Shown here one piece after another: positions 1-7,739 of a stretch of DNA of 64,000 nt. The notes under the pieces are model-generated. The model was not told where the DNA came from, made no database searches, and saw only the letters and a list, made by a program, of their open reading frames with translations. A program made the translations under genes and the position numbers. Origin of the DNA: an uncultured Christensenellaceae bacterium (GTDB lineage Bacteria; Bacillota; Clostridia; Christensenellales; Borkfalkiaceae); NCBI GenBank assembly GCA_910588685.1, contig CAJUPX010000011.1:9747-73746 (forward strand), written 5' to 3'. Positions within the stretch are counted from its first letter, which is position 1, and each line of letters opens with the position of its first letter.

Positions 1-2
1 AC

Positions 3-62
3 CCTCGCCAGGTACTTGACAACGGCTGCGGCTGGTACGTTGTGTGCGGATACTACGACTAA
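3..62 (+). CDS. C-terminal end of an unknown protein (partial)
   Basis: An open frame enters from the left edge and ends in TAA at 60-62. The last residues read DNGCGWYVVCGYYD. This is too short to assign. It is called a gene tail because a strong hairpin follows directly and the frame is open to the edge. It could also be a chance frame. Confidence 0.4.
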   Translation, partial: PRQVLDNGCGWYVVCGYYD

Positions 63-70
63 TTTAAAAA

Positions 71-95
71 CGTGCGGCAAATTACTTGCCGCACG
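71..95. terminator. 10-bp stem-loop between the left-edge gene and the lipoprotein gene
   Basis: Arms CGTGCGGCAA and TTGCCGCACG pair perfectly around ATTAC. A-rich DNA lies on both sides, so a U-tract is better formed on the minus strand than on the plus strand. It probably ends the left-edge gene. Confidence 0.6.
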
Positions 96-141
96 CAAAA
101 AATATTGTTACAATAAATAAAAACAATCAGGAGATTATAAA

Positions 142-540
142 ATGAAACGCATTAAAATTGTATTAACAACCTGCCTTGTCATTTGCGTAGCGGCATTTGC
201 CTGCATACTCGGCGCGTGCGGCGGCAACGACGATAAACGCGTAAACGAAGTAACGGTAACAGTGTTGCTTGCAGATAACTCTCCCGCCGCCGGAGTTATG
301 GTAAACTTATGCGCAATCGGAGATAACGGGCTTTGCTTACCTCCCAAAGCAACGGGAAGCGACGGCAAAATTACTCTCGACTCAACACAGATAACCACGG
401 ACGAAATAAAAATTCAGTTAGCAAGTATTCCCGAAGGATATATTTACGCAGACGCTGACGGTAACGAATATCCTATGTTTGAGGGCTTGCATATACCCAA
501 CACGCAGGACAGCGTTACAATTACATTAAAAGCTGCTTAA
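142..540 (+). CDS. Small secreted lipoprotein
   Basis: A 132-residue protein with a type II signal peptide: basic start MKRIK, hydrophobic stretch to about residue 22, and lipobox ILGAC with the lipidated cysteine at residue 26. The mature part has beta-rich, Ig/transthyretin-like character (VTVTVLLADNSPAAGVMVNL), as seen in carboxypeptidase-regulatory-like or SpaA-like folds; this is a resemblance only. An AGGAG ribosome site lies about 8 bases before the ATG. A shared repeat (549-589) and a terminator follow. It should sit on the outer face of the membrane. Function unknown. Confidence 0.8.
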   Translation: MKRIKIVLTTCLVICVAAFACILGACGGNDDKRVNEVTVTVLLADNSPAAGVMVNLCAIGDNGLCLPPKATGSDGKITLDSTQITTDEIKIQLASIPEGYIYADADGNEYPMFEGLHIPNTQDSVTITLKAA

Positions 541-548
541 AAGCTTAT

Positions 549-589
549 TAAAAGCCCCGCAGGTAATGTGCACTTCCCATAGGGAATTA
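549..589 (+). repeat. 3'-adjacent repeat, copy A
   Basis: Begins about 9 bases after the stop of the lipoprotein gene. It matches the reverse complement of 1665-1705 over about 36 bases with three mismatches. Shared blocks are AAAGCCCCGCAGG and GCACTTCCCATAGGGAATT. The second block contains the small hairpin TTCCC-ATA-GGGAA. Confidence 0.75.
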
Positions 590-629
590 AAAAACTAAAT
601 TTTTAAGAGTTATACTTTCAAGCAAGGAC

Positions 630-664
630 AAAAGCTCTCGAACGATATGTTCGAGAGCTTTTTA
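630..664. terminator. Bidirectional intrinsic terminator
   Basis: Perfect stem AAAAGCTCTCGAAC / GTTCGAGAGCTTTT around GATAT. T-runs are available on both strands, so it serves the plus-strand lipoprotein gene and the minus-strand gene ending at 707. Confidence 0.9.
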
Positions 665-706
665 CTACAAACCTTTTAGAAAGATAAATTGTAATTTATC
701 GTTATA

Positions 707-1465
707 CTATTGCATTTCTTCCAAAATGCCGTAGGTGTTTTTGTAGGGTACGATAGTTATTGTTTTCTTTTCTTGCAAGAACCTTACTTCCTTGTGCGTA
801 AACCAAGCTCTCGCCCACCGCTCTCTCGTTGCGCCGCTCTCGTCCTGATACTTAACCTTTACATAGCAAACTACCCATTTCAATACTTTGGTTACTTCGC
901 CCTCGCGTACACAATTACTTACAAATCTACCATTTGCGCGTTCTAATATTTTTTTATCTAATCTATTCCTATAAACTACCCTATAAAAGAATAAATATGT
1001 CGCTATGCAAAGCAAGCCCGTAAATACACAAGCAAGTGTGAAATGAAAACTTGCCTTACCGTGATATGTAAACAAGTATTCCATTGAACTATCGGTGCTA
1101 TCGGTGCCGTTTGGATCTATTATAATGGTAATTTTTGTTCCTATCATTGCTTGCGCAGCTTTTTCCGAGCCACCCAACACCCGCGTTCCAGAATACTCTT
1201 TACCTTCGGGCGAAACATACAAGTAAACTCCTTCATACACATACGATGATGAAGTTGTAGAATCGGGTGTTGCATCAGTGCAATAATAATCAATAATTTC
1301 AGCTTCAACCTCAATTCCATTGTAATATAGATTATCAATAAAATTATCACTTCGATAAAAAATCCAAAAAATGATAGTAAGAACGACAAACGCGACAAAC
1401 GCGGCTGTTAGAAACGCTTGATAAATCTTAAATGAGTTTTTAATTCCTATATCACGCTTTGCCAT
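707..1465 (-). CDS. DUF3592-like membrane protein
   Basis: A 252-residue protein with two predicted membrane segments, about 15-37 and 142-163. Between them is an extracytoplasmic beta-rich domain (residues about 45-135, with IEVEAEIIDYYC and VSPEGKEYSGTRV). A cytoplasmic tail after the second segment repeats the same type of motif (FVSNCVREGEVTKVLKW). The layout resembles DUF3592-type proteins. A GGAG site precedes the ATG. It is a single gene between two hairpins and lies inside the inverted repeat pair 549-589/1665-1705. Function unknown. Confidence 0.75.
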   Translation of the reverse strand: MAKRDIGIKNSFKIYQAFLTAAFVAFVVLTIIFWIFYRSDNFIDNLYYNGIEVEAEIIDYYCTDATPDSTTSSSYVYEGVYLYVSPEGKEYSGTRVLGGSEKAAQAMIGTKITIIIDPNGTDSTDSSMEYLFTYHGKASFHFTLACVFTGLLCIATYLFFYRVVYRNRLDKKILERANGRFVSNCVREGEVTKVLKWVVCYVKVKYQDESGATRERWARAWFTHKEVRFLQEKKTITIVPYKNTYGILEEMQ

Positions 1466-1570
1466 ATTTACTCCGTTAAATTACTGTTTATCGTACAATC
1501 ATTATATCACGAAAAATTAAAGAGCGCAACCGATTGAATTTTGCGGGAAATATAAAACATATCCATATCT

Positions 1571-1594
1571 CACTAGGCTACGAGTAGCCTAGTG
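1571..1594. other. Perfect 10-bp stem-loop upstream of the DUF3592-like gene
   Basis: CACTAGGCTA pairs with TAGCCTAGTG around CGAG. No T-run follows on either side, so it is not a standard terminator. It lies about 105 bases before the start of the gene ending at 707. Confidence 0.6.
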
Positions 1595-1664
1595 CGTCCA
1601 CGAAAAAAAGTACAGAAAAGGCACAGCTTAACACTATGCCTAAATCTTTTTATTTGCGTCTTAT

Positions 1665-1705
1665 TAAATTCCCTATGGGAAGTGCGCTTTGCCTGCGGGG
1701 CTTTA
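1665..1705 (-). repeat. 3'-adjacent repeat, copy B
   Basis: Minus-strand counterpart of 549-589. It begins a few bases after the stop codon of the TlpA-like gene, the same position relative to its gene as copy A. No third copy was noticed in the window. Confidence 0.75.
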
Positions 1706-1707
1706 AT

Positions 1708-2325
1708 TCAATTGTTCAACGCGTTCAATACAGCGTCTTCCAGCGATTTGTAATCAATTGAACCGATACGACGGAAAGTTATAACGCCGTCCGAATCAAT
1801 AATTACAGTCATAGGCAGCGGTCCCGTGCCGCCGAAAAGATTATACAGCGTATCTTCAAAGCTTTCGGTTATTCCGTAGTTGTTTTTTACGGTGAACTGT
1901 TTTGTTTCGTCCTGCGCAAACAGCACTCCGTCCCACCCCTGCTTATTTATAAACGCCGACACGTCCTCGTCTATATAGTCGCCGTGTATTGCAACCGTTT
2001 TTATTTTGTCAGAATATTTTTTCTGCAACTTCACAAAATCGGGCAGCTCCATTACACAGGGTCCGCACCACGTTGCCCAGAAATTAATAACCGTTACTTC
2101 AACGTTTTCGGGCGTCTGTGAAAAAACATAATCTCCTCCGTCGCCGTTGTAAGTGCTTACGGAAAAATCCGGAACTTTGTCGCCAACCGCAAGCACGTGC
2201 GATTTATCGGCGTCTTTTTCTATAAAATTGAAATATACGAGAGCGGTAACGAGCACTGCCGCTGCAATTATCCAGGCAACTATTATAAGTATTCTGTTGC
2301 GTGATTTTACGTCATTCGTCGGCAT
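1708..2325 (-). CDS. TlpA/ResA-like membrane-anchored thioredoxin
   Basis: A 205-residue protein with one N-terminal membrane anchor (about 11-34) and a thioredoxin fold outside the membrane. The active site WCGPC is at residues 86-90 within INFWATWCGPCVMELPDF, typical of AhpC/TSA-Redoxin-type TlpA proteins that reduce disulfides. The conserved cis-proline region is GTGPLPMTVIID. It overlaps the upstream Fe-S gene by 14 bases, so translation is coupled. In this operon it is probably the terminal electron acceptor or donor outside the membrane; that is inference. Confidence 0.9.
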   Translation of the reverse strand: MPTNDVKSRNRILIIVAWIIAAAVLVTALVYFNFIEKDADKSHVLAVGDKVPDFSVSTYNGDGGDYVFSQTPENVEVTVINFWATWCGPCVMELPDFVKLQKKYSDKIKTVAIHGDYIDEDVSAFINKQGWDGVLFAQDETKQFTVKNNYGITESFEDTLYNLFGGTGPLPMTVIIDSDGVITFRRIGSIDYKSLEDAVLNALNN

Positions 2326-3316
2326 TTACGTCCCCCTTTGCATCCGGTTCGGAAGCAGTCGTTCCGGAGCTTAAAAGCCCGTTTAAACCGCCTGCGCTCC
2401 GCTCTGCGGGTTGTTCGCCGTTATCTGATATATTCGACTTTACAAATATCTTTGAGCCTTTCCACGTAATTGCGTTTGTGGGGCAAACCGAAATACACTC
2501 GCCGCAGTTTATGCACTCGTGATCGCCGACCTTTTTAACGTCCATTTTGCATTTATCTATGCAAAGCCCGCACTCCGTGCATTTTGAGTGGTCGAGCGAT
2601 ACGCCTATCAAAGCAAATTTATTGAAAAAGCCGTAAATTGCGCCGAGCGGGCAGATAAAGCGGCAGAACGCGCGGAATACAAATATACACAGCACGATTA
2701 TAGCAACCAAAAGACAGAATTTCCAGGTAAACAACCCGCCGAGCATATCGAAATATTCGTTGTTCGAGGGATTTATCAAGAGTCCTATTCCGCCCTCGAA
2801 AGTACCCGCAGGGCATACGTATTTGCAGAACGCCGGAACGGCTACGTTTGCTAAACCGAAAATTACAGGCAGCGCTATAACGAGCACGGCGAGCAGCACG
2901 TATTTTAAATAGGACAGCGCCCTCGTCGCCCTGCCCTTTTTTAGCTTGGGCGTTTTGATTTTATATAAAAGCTCCTGTCCTAAACCTATGGGACACAAAA
3001 AACCGCAGATTGTTCTTGCAAACAGCAGTCCCCAAAGCGCAATAATGCCGAGTATGTAATACGGCATACTTGTTTTAGAGGACGAAAGCGCGTTTTGCAG
3101 AGAGCCGAGCGGACAAGCCCCTATGGCGCCGGGACAGGAATAACAGTTGAGTCCGGGCACGCATACGTTCTTGGACGAGCCCTGAAAGATGTTGCCGCTG
3201 AAAAAACCTTTGATATTTGCGTTGCACAAAAGCGCCGCGTAAAGCTGAATTATCCTCCGCTTGCTCGGCTTATGCATTACTATCCAGTTTTTAGCTTTTA
3301 CAAAAAAATTTTTCAT
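2312..3316 (-). CDS. NapH/MauN-type membrane 4Fe-4S protein
   Basis: A 334-residue polytopic protein. The N-terminal part has a Cys-rich stretch (CVPGLNCYSCPGAIGACPLG, about 52-71). Membrane segments carry the paired CGFLCPIG, CKYVCPAG and CRFICPLG motifs of the NapH/CcoG superfamily. A two-cluster ferredoxin domain follows near residues 245-290 (CTECGLCIDKC and CINCGECISVCP). It likely passes electrons across the membrane. One base separates it from the upstream gene, and it overlaps the TlpA gene downstream, so the three form one transcript. Confidence 0.88.
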   Translation of the reverse strand: MKNFFVKAKNWIVMHKPSKRRIIQLYAALLCNANIKGFFSGNIFQGSSKNVCVPGLNCYSCPGAIGACPLGSLQNALSSSKTSMPYYILGIIALWGLLFARTICGFLCPIGLGQELLYKIKTPKLKKGRATRALSYLKYVLLAVLVIALPVIFGLANVAVPAFCKYVCPAGTFEGGIGLLINPSNNEYFDMLGGLFTWKFCLLVAIIVLCIFVFRAFCRFICPLGAIYGFFNKFALIGVSLDHSKCTECGLCIDKCKMDVKKVGDHECINCGECISVCPTNAITWKGSKIFVKSNISDNGEQPAERSAGGLNGLLSSGTTASEPDAKGDVNADE

Positions 3317-3317
3317 T

Positions 3318-4172
3318 TTAACCGAGCCCTATACATTCGGTGCATATCTTTATAGCCTTATTGAGCACTGCCTGCATACCGCCGTTGTTGATACCGAGCA
3401 CAACAAAGGTAACCGCAACAACGAGCACGCAGCCGCGCACCGACCATTTTGCAACGTCCGTAGCCATAATTTTTTTGAACTTAGCCCAGCCCGCCTTAAC
3501 CTTTTCCGTAAAACGGAACAATCCGTAGGCGTAAAGGGGATTTGCCGTTGCCGAGCGCGTTTTATTTGACGCGACAAGTGTTTTTAACGCCGTTATCTCC
3601 CTTTTATAGCTGTAACTGTTATATATTATAAGTCCTGCGGAACACAATATGGATACAAGCAGCCAGGGGTAAACGTTTAAAAACATTGAAAGCATTTCGC
3701 CGTTTAAATTTTTAGCGGGAAAATTATTCTTATCAAAAATGTAAACCGCGCCGCCTACCGCGCACGCAATAAATATAACAGCGCTTACAATTGCCGCCGC
3801 CGCGCGCGATTTTTCTTCGCGCATAACTACTTTAAGCTGCGCATTATACTCTGTTTCCACATCGGCGGGAACGCGGTGCAAAAGCCTTTTTACAAGCTGC
3901 GCGCTCCTGTCCGCCGTAAATCTTAACGGCGAGAGCGGAAATTTAAGCGCGAGCACATAAGCCGCTATAATTCCTGCAACCCAGATTAAAAAGGGAAATG
4001 CGAGCACGGCAAGCGTTTTGCCGACAGCCACGCGGGAATACGCGCCCTGAGCGTAACCTCCGACCGCAAATATGCGGAACGCGCCTAATATAAAAAATAT
4101 GCCCACGGCAACGGTAAGCGCGCTGAACGCAACCGAATAATATAAACGGATTTTTCTGTTTTTTTCGTTCAT
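3318..4172 (-). CDS. CD1871A-family CXXC motif fused to a large membrane domain
   Basis: A 284-residue protein with about five membrane segments. Its last 30 residues (VLGINNGGMQAVLNKAIKIC, then TECIGLG) match the small CD1871A-type CXXC proteins, which from memory are usually only about 40-50 residues and occur beside NapH-like and thioredoxin-like genes. The CXXC cysteines are residues 277 and 280. Here the motif ends a much longer protein. A GAGAGGAA ribosome site precedes the ATG. First gene of the redox operon. Confidence 0.75.
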   Translation of the reverse strand: MNEKNRKIRLYYSVAFSALTVAVGIFFILGAFRIFAVGGYAQGAYSRVAVGKTLAVLAFPFLIWVAGIIAAYVLALKFPLSPLRFTADRSAQLVKRLLHRVPADVETEYNAQLKVVMREEKSRAAAAIVSAVIFIACAVGGAVYIFDKNNFPAKNLNGEMLSMFLNVYPWLLVSILCSAGLIIYNSYSYKREITALKTLVASNKTRSATANPLYAYGLFRFTEKVKAGWAKFKKIMATDVAKWSVRGCVLVVAVTFVVLGINNGGMQAVLNKAIKICTECIGLG

Positions 4173-4332
4173 ATGCTTCCTCTCAATTATAACGCCTTGC
4201 CGTTAATCAATTATATTATAATGAAACCGACAAATCCCGTCAAGTAAATACCGCGTGAAAATTTTGGGTAAAACTTGCACGTGCTGTATCTATTTAAAAA
4301 CCTTATGGCGTTTTCACTTGCACACCATATAA

Positions 4333-4363
4333 TTATCACACACTTTTCATAATTATGTGATAA
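4333..4363. promoter_or_regulatory. Operator-like inverted repeat before the small membrane protein
   Basis: TTATCACA at 4333-4340 and TGTGATAA at 4356-4363 form perfect 8-bp arms about 50 bases before the start at 4410. A TATAAA lies just after it. It may be an operator. The rest of 4173-4409 is AT-rich with nothing else clear. Confidence 0.4.
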
Positions 4364-4409
4364 ACTATAAATATATTGATAGTAATTAACAATAGCTGAG
4401 GATTTATTA

Positions 4410-4667
4410 ATGAAAAAAAACATAAAATTTATTGTTCTCTTATGCGCCAACATTGTATTTTTTGTTTCTTGCGTAATTGCGTTGATTAGTAGCGGAAGCT
4501 ATTTCTTTGATTATTGGCATATAGAGTTTGTTTTACAGTGTGCGTTTTCGTTGGTTAGTGTTGCAGTGTATTATTTAATAGATTTGGCGCAGTCTGTTAA
4601 AAAATTATTAAACCAAAAAGAATCGGAAAATACGCATTCGTCTGATTGCGATAAAACAGAAACATAA
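4410..4667 (+). CDS. Small two-helix membrane protein
   Basis: An 85-residue protein with two hydrophobic segments (about 6-28 and 37-60) and a polar tail rich in Ser, Glu and Thr. A GAGG site lies 9 bases before the ATG and a strong terminator follows, which supports it over the antisense frame. Not recognised as a known family. Confidence 0.65.
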   Translation: MKKNIKFIVLLCANIVFFVSCVIALISSGSYFFDYWHIEFVLQCAFSLVSVAVYYLIDLAQSVKKLLNQKESENTHSSDCDKTET

Positions 4668-4683
4668 TAAAAAATAACATTTT

Positions 4684-4715
4684 AACGGCGGTTACATTAG
4701 TAACCGCCGTTTTTA
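4684..4715 (+). terminator. Intrinsic terminator of the small membrane protein gene
   Basis: A 12-bp stem AACGGCGGTTAC / GTAACCGCCGTT around ATTA, followed by TTTT. Confidence 0.9.
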
Positions 4716-4718
4716 TCA

Positions 4719-4746
4719 ATAAAGCCCGCACACGTGCGGGCTTTTA
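4719..4746 (-). terminator. Intrinsic terminator of the maltodextrin transporter operon
   Basis: Stem AAAGCCCGCA / TGCGGGCTTT around CACG, lying 13 bases past the malK-like stop on the minus strand. The minus strand continues into ATT-rich DNA. Confidence 0.8.
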
Positions 4747-4757
4747 TATAAATTAAT

Positions 4758-6737
4758 CTACACTATTCTTATCTGACGCTCGGTTTCCACAACGCTTACT
4801 TTACCTGCGTCAGGCAAAAGACGAATTTTTCCGTTCAACGCATTATCGCATTTGACGAATAATATCTGTTCTCCCACCGCGCACTTGACAAATTTTTCCG
4901 CGCCGTAATCGAGCGTTTCAATTACTTCGGCTTCGATACCGTTTTCCGACACGGCGATATCATACGGCGTCCATTCGTAGCGGTATGCTGAATTATAAAC
5001 CTTTCTGCCCGAGGTTGCCGCAAACATCTTTTTGTAAATTTCTTCGGGAGCTTCGGCTTTGGTGCCGTTTATAATTAAATAATAGCGGGTTATATTGTTG
5101 CCGTTTTCCTTAGATTTTTCGGCGGCGAACGTACCGTTTAAGCCGTTTACAAGCGGCATAGGCGAAATTACTTCCTTGCCGTCTTTGCGTAAAGCAACCT
5201 TTTTAAAGTCAATAGCAATGTTTAATTTTTTGTCCGCGGCTTGCGTTAACTTCTGCATATCAACGAGGCAACCGGTTACGGCAAAGAGCTTTTTACCGTC
5301 TACGGCAAGCGTTGCCAAAAGCTTTCCGTTTATGTTTTCCGTTGATATAATTTCGGCGGGAATACCTCCGCCGGGTTTAACGGCTTCGGCAGGCAGCAGC
5401 ATTTCATATAGTCCGTCCGCACAGTTCAGCGCAGGCGGCAGCGCAACGCTCTGTCCGTAAAATTCAACTTTTCCGCTGTTTACGGTGCAATCCACATAGT
5501 TATATTCCGGCAAACGCGGCATAATGTTCTCCTCGGTATCAATATCGAAAAGATGTACGGCGTCTATATTGAGAGCGGCTTCGTAAACGCTGTCGGGCTG
5601 ATAGTCCTTAAAGCCCGCGCTTTTAATTATTACCCGCGTGCTTGTTTCCTCAAAACCGTCGCCGTCCATATTTATATCGCCGTAGACAAGCGTTTCAGTC
5701 CCGAGCTCCTCGGAGTGGGAAACCCTTACCTTTATTTTGGCATTGCAGGCTTTAACGGCTTTTTCGTCAAGCGTGATATCCTCGGCGCGGAAACCGATAT
5801 ACACGGTTTTCGTACCGTCGAGATACTGCGGTTTAACCTTCATAAGCTTGGAATAGGGAACGGTTATTTTGGCGTCCGACCATTTAAAATCTATTATTAC
5901 ACTGTCACCGTCCTTTTTTAGCGTGCCCTGGAAAAAGTTCATCTGCGGCGTACCTATAAAGCCCGCCACAAATTTATTTGCGGGATATTTGTAGAGGTTT
6001 TTAGGAGTGTCTATCTGCTTTACAAAACCGTCTTTCATTACAACTATGCGCGTACCCATAGTCATTGCTTCAACCTGGTCGTGGGTGACGTAGATAAAGG
6101 TTGTTTGCAGCTTTTTATGCAGCTTTACAATTTCCGAGCGCATTTGCGTTCTGAGCTTTGCGTCGAGGTTTGAAAGAGGTTCGTCTAAAAGCATTACCTT
6201 TGGTTGCCTTACAATAGCTCTGCCGAGCGCAACCCTCTGCCTCTGTCCGCCGGACATCTCCTTGGGCTTGCGCTTTAAATAATCGGTTATGCCGAGAATT
6301 TCCGCAGCCTCGTTTACTTTTTCCGTAAGCTCGCGCTTGTTGTACTTGCGCATTACGGGAATTTCGTTGCCGTTTTTATCTAACACGGGTTTTCCGTCTT
6401 TATCTCTTTTAACGTCGGGTATTTTGCGCATACGCAGACCGAACGCAATATTTTCAAATATGGTCATATGCGGATAGAGCGCGTAATTCTGGAACACCAT
6501 CGCTATATCCCTGTCCTTTGGCTCCATACCGTTTACAACCGTGTCGCCTATTTTCAGCTCGCCCGCGGTAATGGCTTCGAGCCCGGCTATCATACGCAGC
6601 GTTGTGGACTTGCCGCAGCCCGACGGTCCTACGAATACGATAAATTCTTTATCGGATATCTGCATATTAAAATCGTTTACAGCCTTAGCGCCGTTGGGAT
6701 ATACTTTGTAAATATGTTTTAGGCTTAAATTTGCCAT
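4758..6737 (-). CDS. MalK/UgpC-type sugar ABC transporter ATPase with long C-terminal extension
   Basis: A 659-residue ATPase of the carbohydrate-uptake CUT1 type; family members are usually about 360-380. Walker A GPSGCGKST is at 37-45, the signature SGGQRQ near 162-167, Walker B VMLLDEP at 181-187, and the switch His near 219. A roughly 25-residue charged insertion lies in the helical domain (about 108-132). A standard MalK-type regulatory OB/TOBE region ends near 375. The remaining 280 residues contain two further segments that look TOBE-like (about 430-490 and 590-655). Last gene of the operon, separated from malG by a palindromic element (6761-6886). A GGAGATTA site precedes the ATG. Confidence 0.92.
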   Translation of the reverse strand: MANLSLKHIYKVYPNGAKAVNDFNMQISDKEFIVFVGPSGCGKSTTLRMIAGLEAITAGELKIGDTVVNGMEPKDRDIAMVFQNYALYPHMTIFENIAFGLRMRKIPDVKRDKDGKPVLDKNGNEIPVMRKYNKRELTEKVNEAAEILGITDYLKRKPKEMSGGQRQRVALGRAIVRQPKVMLLDEPLSNLDAKLRTQMRSEIVKLHKKLQTTFIYVTHDQVEAMTMGTRIVVMKDGFVKQIDTPKNLYKYPANKFVAGFIGTPQMNFFQGTLKKDGDSVIIDFKWSDAKITVPYSKLMKVKPQYLDGTKTVYIGFRAEDITLDEKAVKACNAKIKVRVSHSEELGTETLVYGDINMDGDGFEETSTRVIIKSAGFKDYQPDSVYEAALNIDAVHLFDIDTEENIMPRLPEYNYVDCTVNSGKVEFYGQSVALPPALNCADGLYEMLLPAEAVKPGGGIPAEIISTENINGKLLATLAVDGKKLFAVTGCLVDMQKLTQAADKKLNIAIDFKKVALRKDGKEVISPMPLVNGLNGTFAAEKSKENGNNITRYYLIINGTKAEAPEEIYKKMFAATSGRKVYNSAYRYEWTPYDIAVSENGIEAEVIETLDYGAEKFVKCAVGEQILFVKCDNALNGKIRLLPDAGKVSVVETERQIRIV

Positions 6738-6760
6738 ATTAATCTCCTTATTGTTTTTTT

Positions 6761-6886
6761 AGTGAACGCAGAGAAACGAGCAAGAGCAGGCGAGCGCGGA
6801 TTGCGCAAGGGAGTTTACAGAGACGTAAATGACCGTAGCGCAAACGCAAGCTCAACGAACTATTGCGAAGTTTATATGCGTTCACT
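6761..6886. repeat. Nested palindromic element between malG-like and malK-like genes
   Basis: Outer arms AGTGAACGCA (6761-6770) and TGCGTTCACT (6877-6886) enclose GAGC (6792-6795)/GCTC (6850-6853), TTGCGC (6801-6806)/GCGCAA (6838-6843) and TTTAC (6814-6818)/GTAAA (6825-6829). All arms are nested around one centre. The right outer arm overlaps the last codon and stop of malG. It is either an intercistronic RNA structure or a miniature mobile element. Confidence 0.65.
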
Positions 6887-7739
6887 CTTTGACTGCGCCT
6901 GCCGCCATTCCGTTAATCATATACTTAACCAAACAGAAATACAGCACTATTATAGGTATGGCTATGAAAATGGACCCTGCCGCAAACCGCGCAAACTCCG
7001 TTTCGCCGAGCGTCATAAGCCCAACGGCTACGGTGTAATAATCTCTGTCAATAAGCAGCATCTTAGGCAATATGAAATCCGACCACGGCCAGGTAAACGC
7101 CGTAAGAGCGGTGTATACGAGTATTGGTTTTGACAGCGGCAATATAAACTTGACGAATACCGTAAAGTTGGAGGCGCCGTCTATTCTCGCCGCCTCGTCT
7201 ATTGAATAAGGTATCGTATCGAAAAAGCCTTTCTGAACCATATAACCCATAGGCGCCTGCGCTGAATAGATTAATATAAGTCCCCAGTGCTGATTTATAA
7301 GGTTAAACTGCGTCATCATAAGATATACTGCAATAGTCCCCATAAACGACGGAAACATTCCGAGAACGAGCGTCGTTTTCATCATAGCTTTTCTCGATTT
7401 AAAGCGGAAACGCGACATACAGTACGCCGTTAGTATAGTGAGCACCGTTCCCAAAATGCAACTCATACAGGCGATAAACAGCGTGTTTTTAAACCACTGC
7501 GGATAATTGTACATAACCGTATCCGTAAACAGCGTTTTAAACGCATCTAAGCCGTATTCTACAGGAAAAAATCCGTCGAACGAGTATATTGACCCGGATT
7601 TTGAAAATGACGCGAGTATAAGCCACAGACACGGAAAGAAAAATATAAACGCGACAACGATAAGTATGCAATAGGTGATTAGTATATTGAGTACTTTTTT
7701 GGTTTTTGCTTTTACAACCTTAGCTCTTGCCTCATTCAT
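6882..7739 (-). CDS. MalG-type sugar ABC permease
   Basis: A 285-residue permease with six predicted membrane helices. The EAA loop that docks to the ATPase reads EAARIDGASNFTVFVKFILP (about residue 170-190). The C-terminus INGMAAGAVKE is typical of MalG-like CUT1 permeases. Its start overlaps the malF stop by 4 bases. With the MalF-like protein it forms the membrane channel of the maltodextrin importer. Specificity for alpha-glucans is inferred from the GH13 gene in the same operon. Confidence 0.93.
   Translation of the reverse strand: MNEARAKVVKAKTKKVLNILITYCILIVVAFIFFFPCLWLILASFSKSGSIYSFDGFFPVEYGLDAFKTLFTDTVMYNYPQWFKNTLFIACMSCILGTVLTILTAYCMSRFRFKSRKAMMKTTLVLGMFPSFMGTIAVYLMMTQFNLINQHWGLILIYSAQAPMGYMVQKGFFDTIPYSIDEAARIDGASNFTVFVKFILPLSKPILVYTALTAFTWPWSDFILPKMLLIDRDYYTVAVGLMTLGETEFARFAAGSIFIAIPIIVLYFCLVKYMINGMAAGAVKE

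Noticed and set aside
4211..4453. An 80-residue minus-strand frame overlapping the small membrane protein gene
   Set aside because: It lacks a ribosome site and overlaps a plus-strand gene that has a ribosome site, coherent membrane helices and a terminator.
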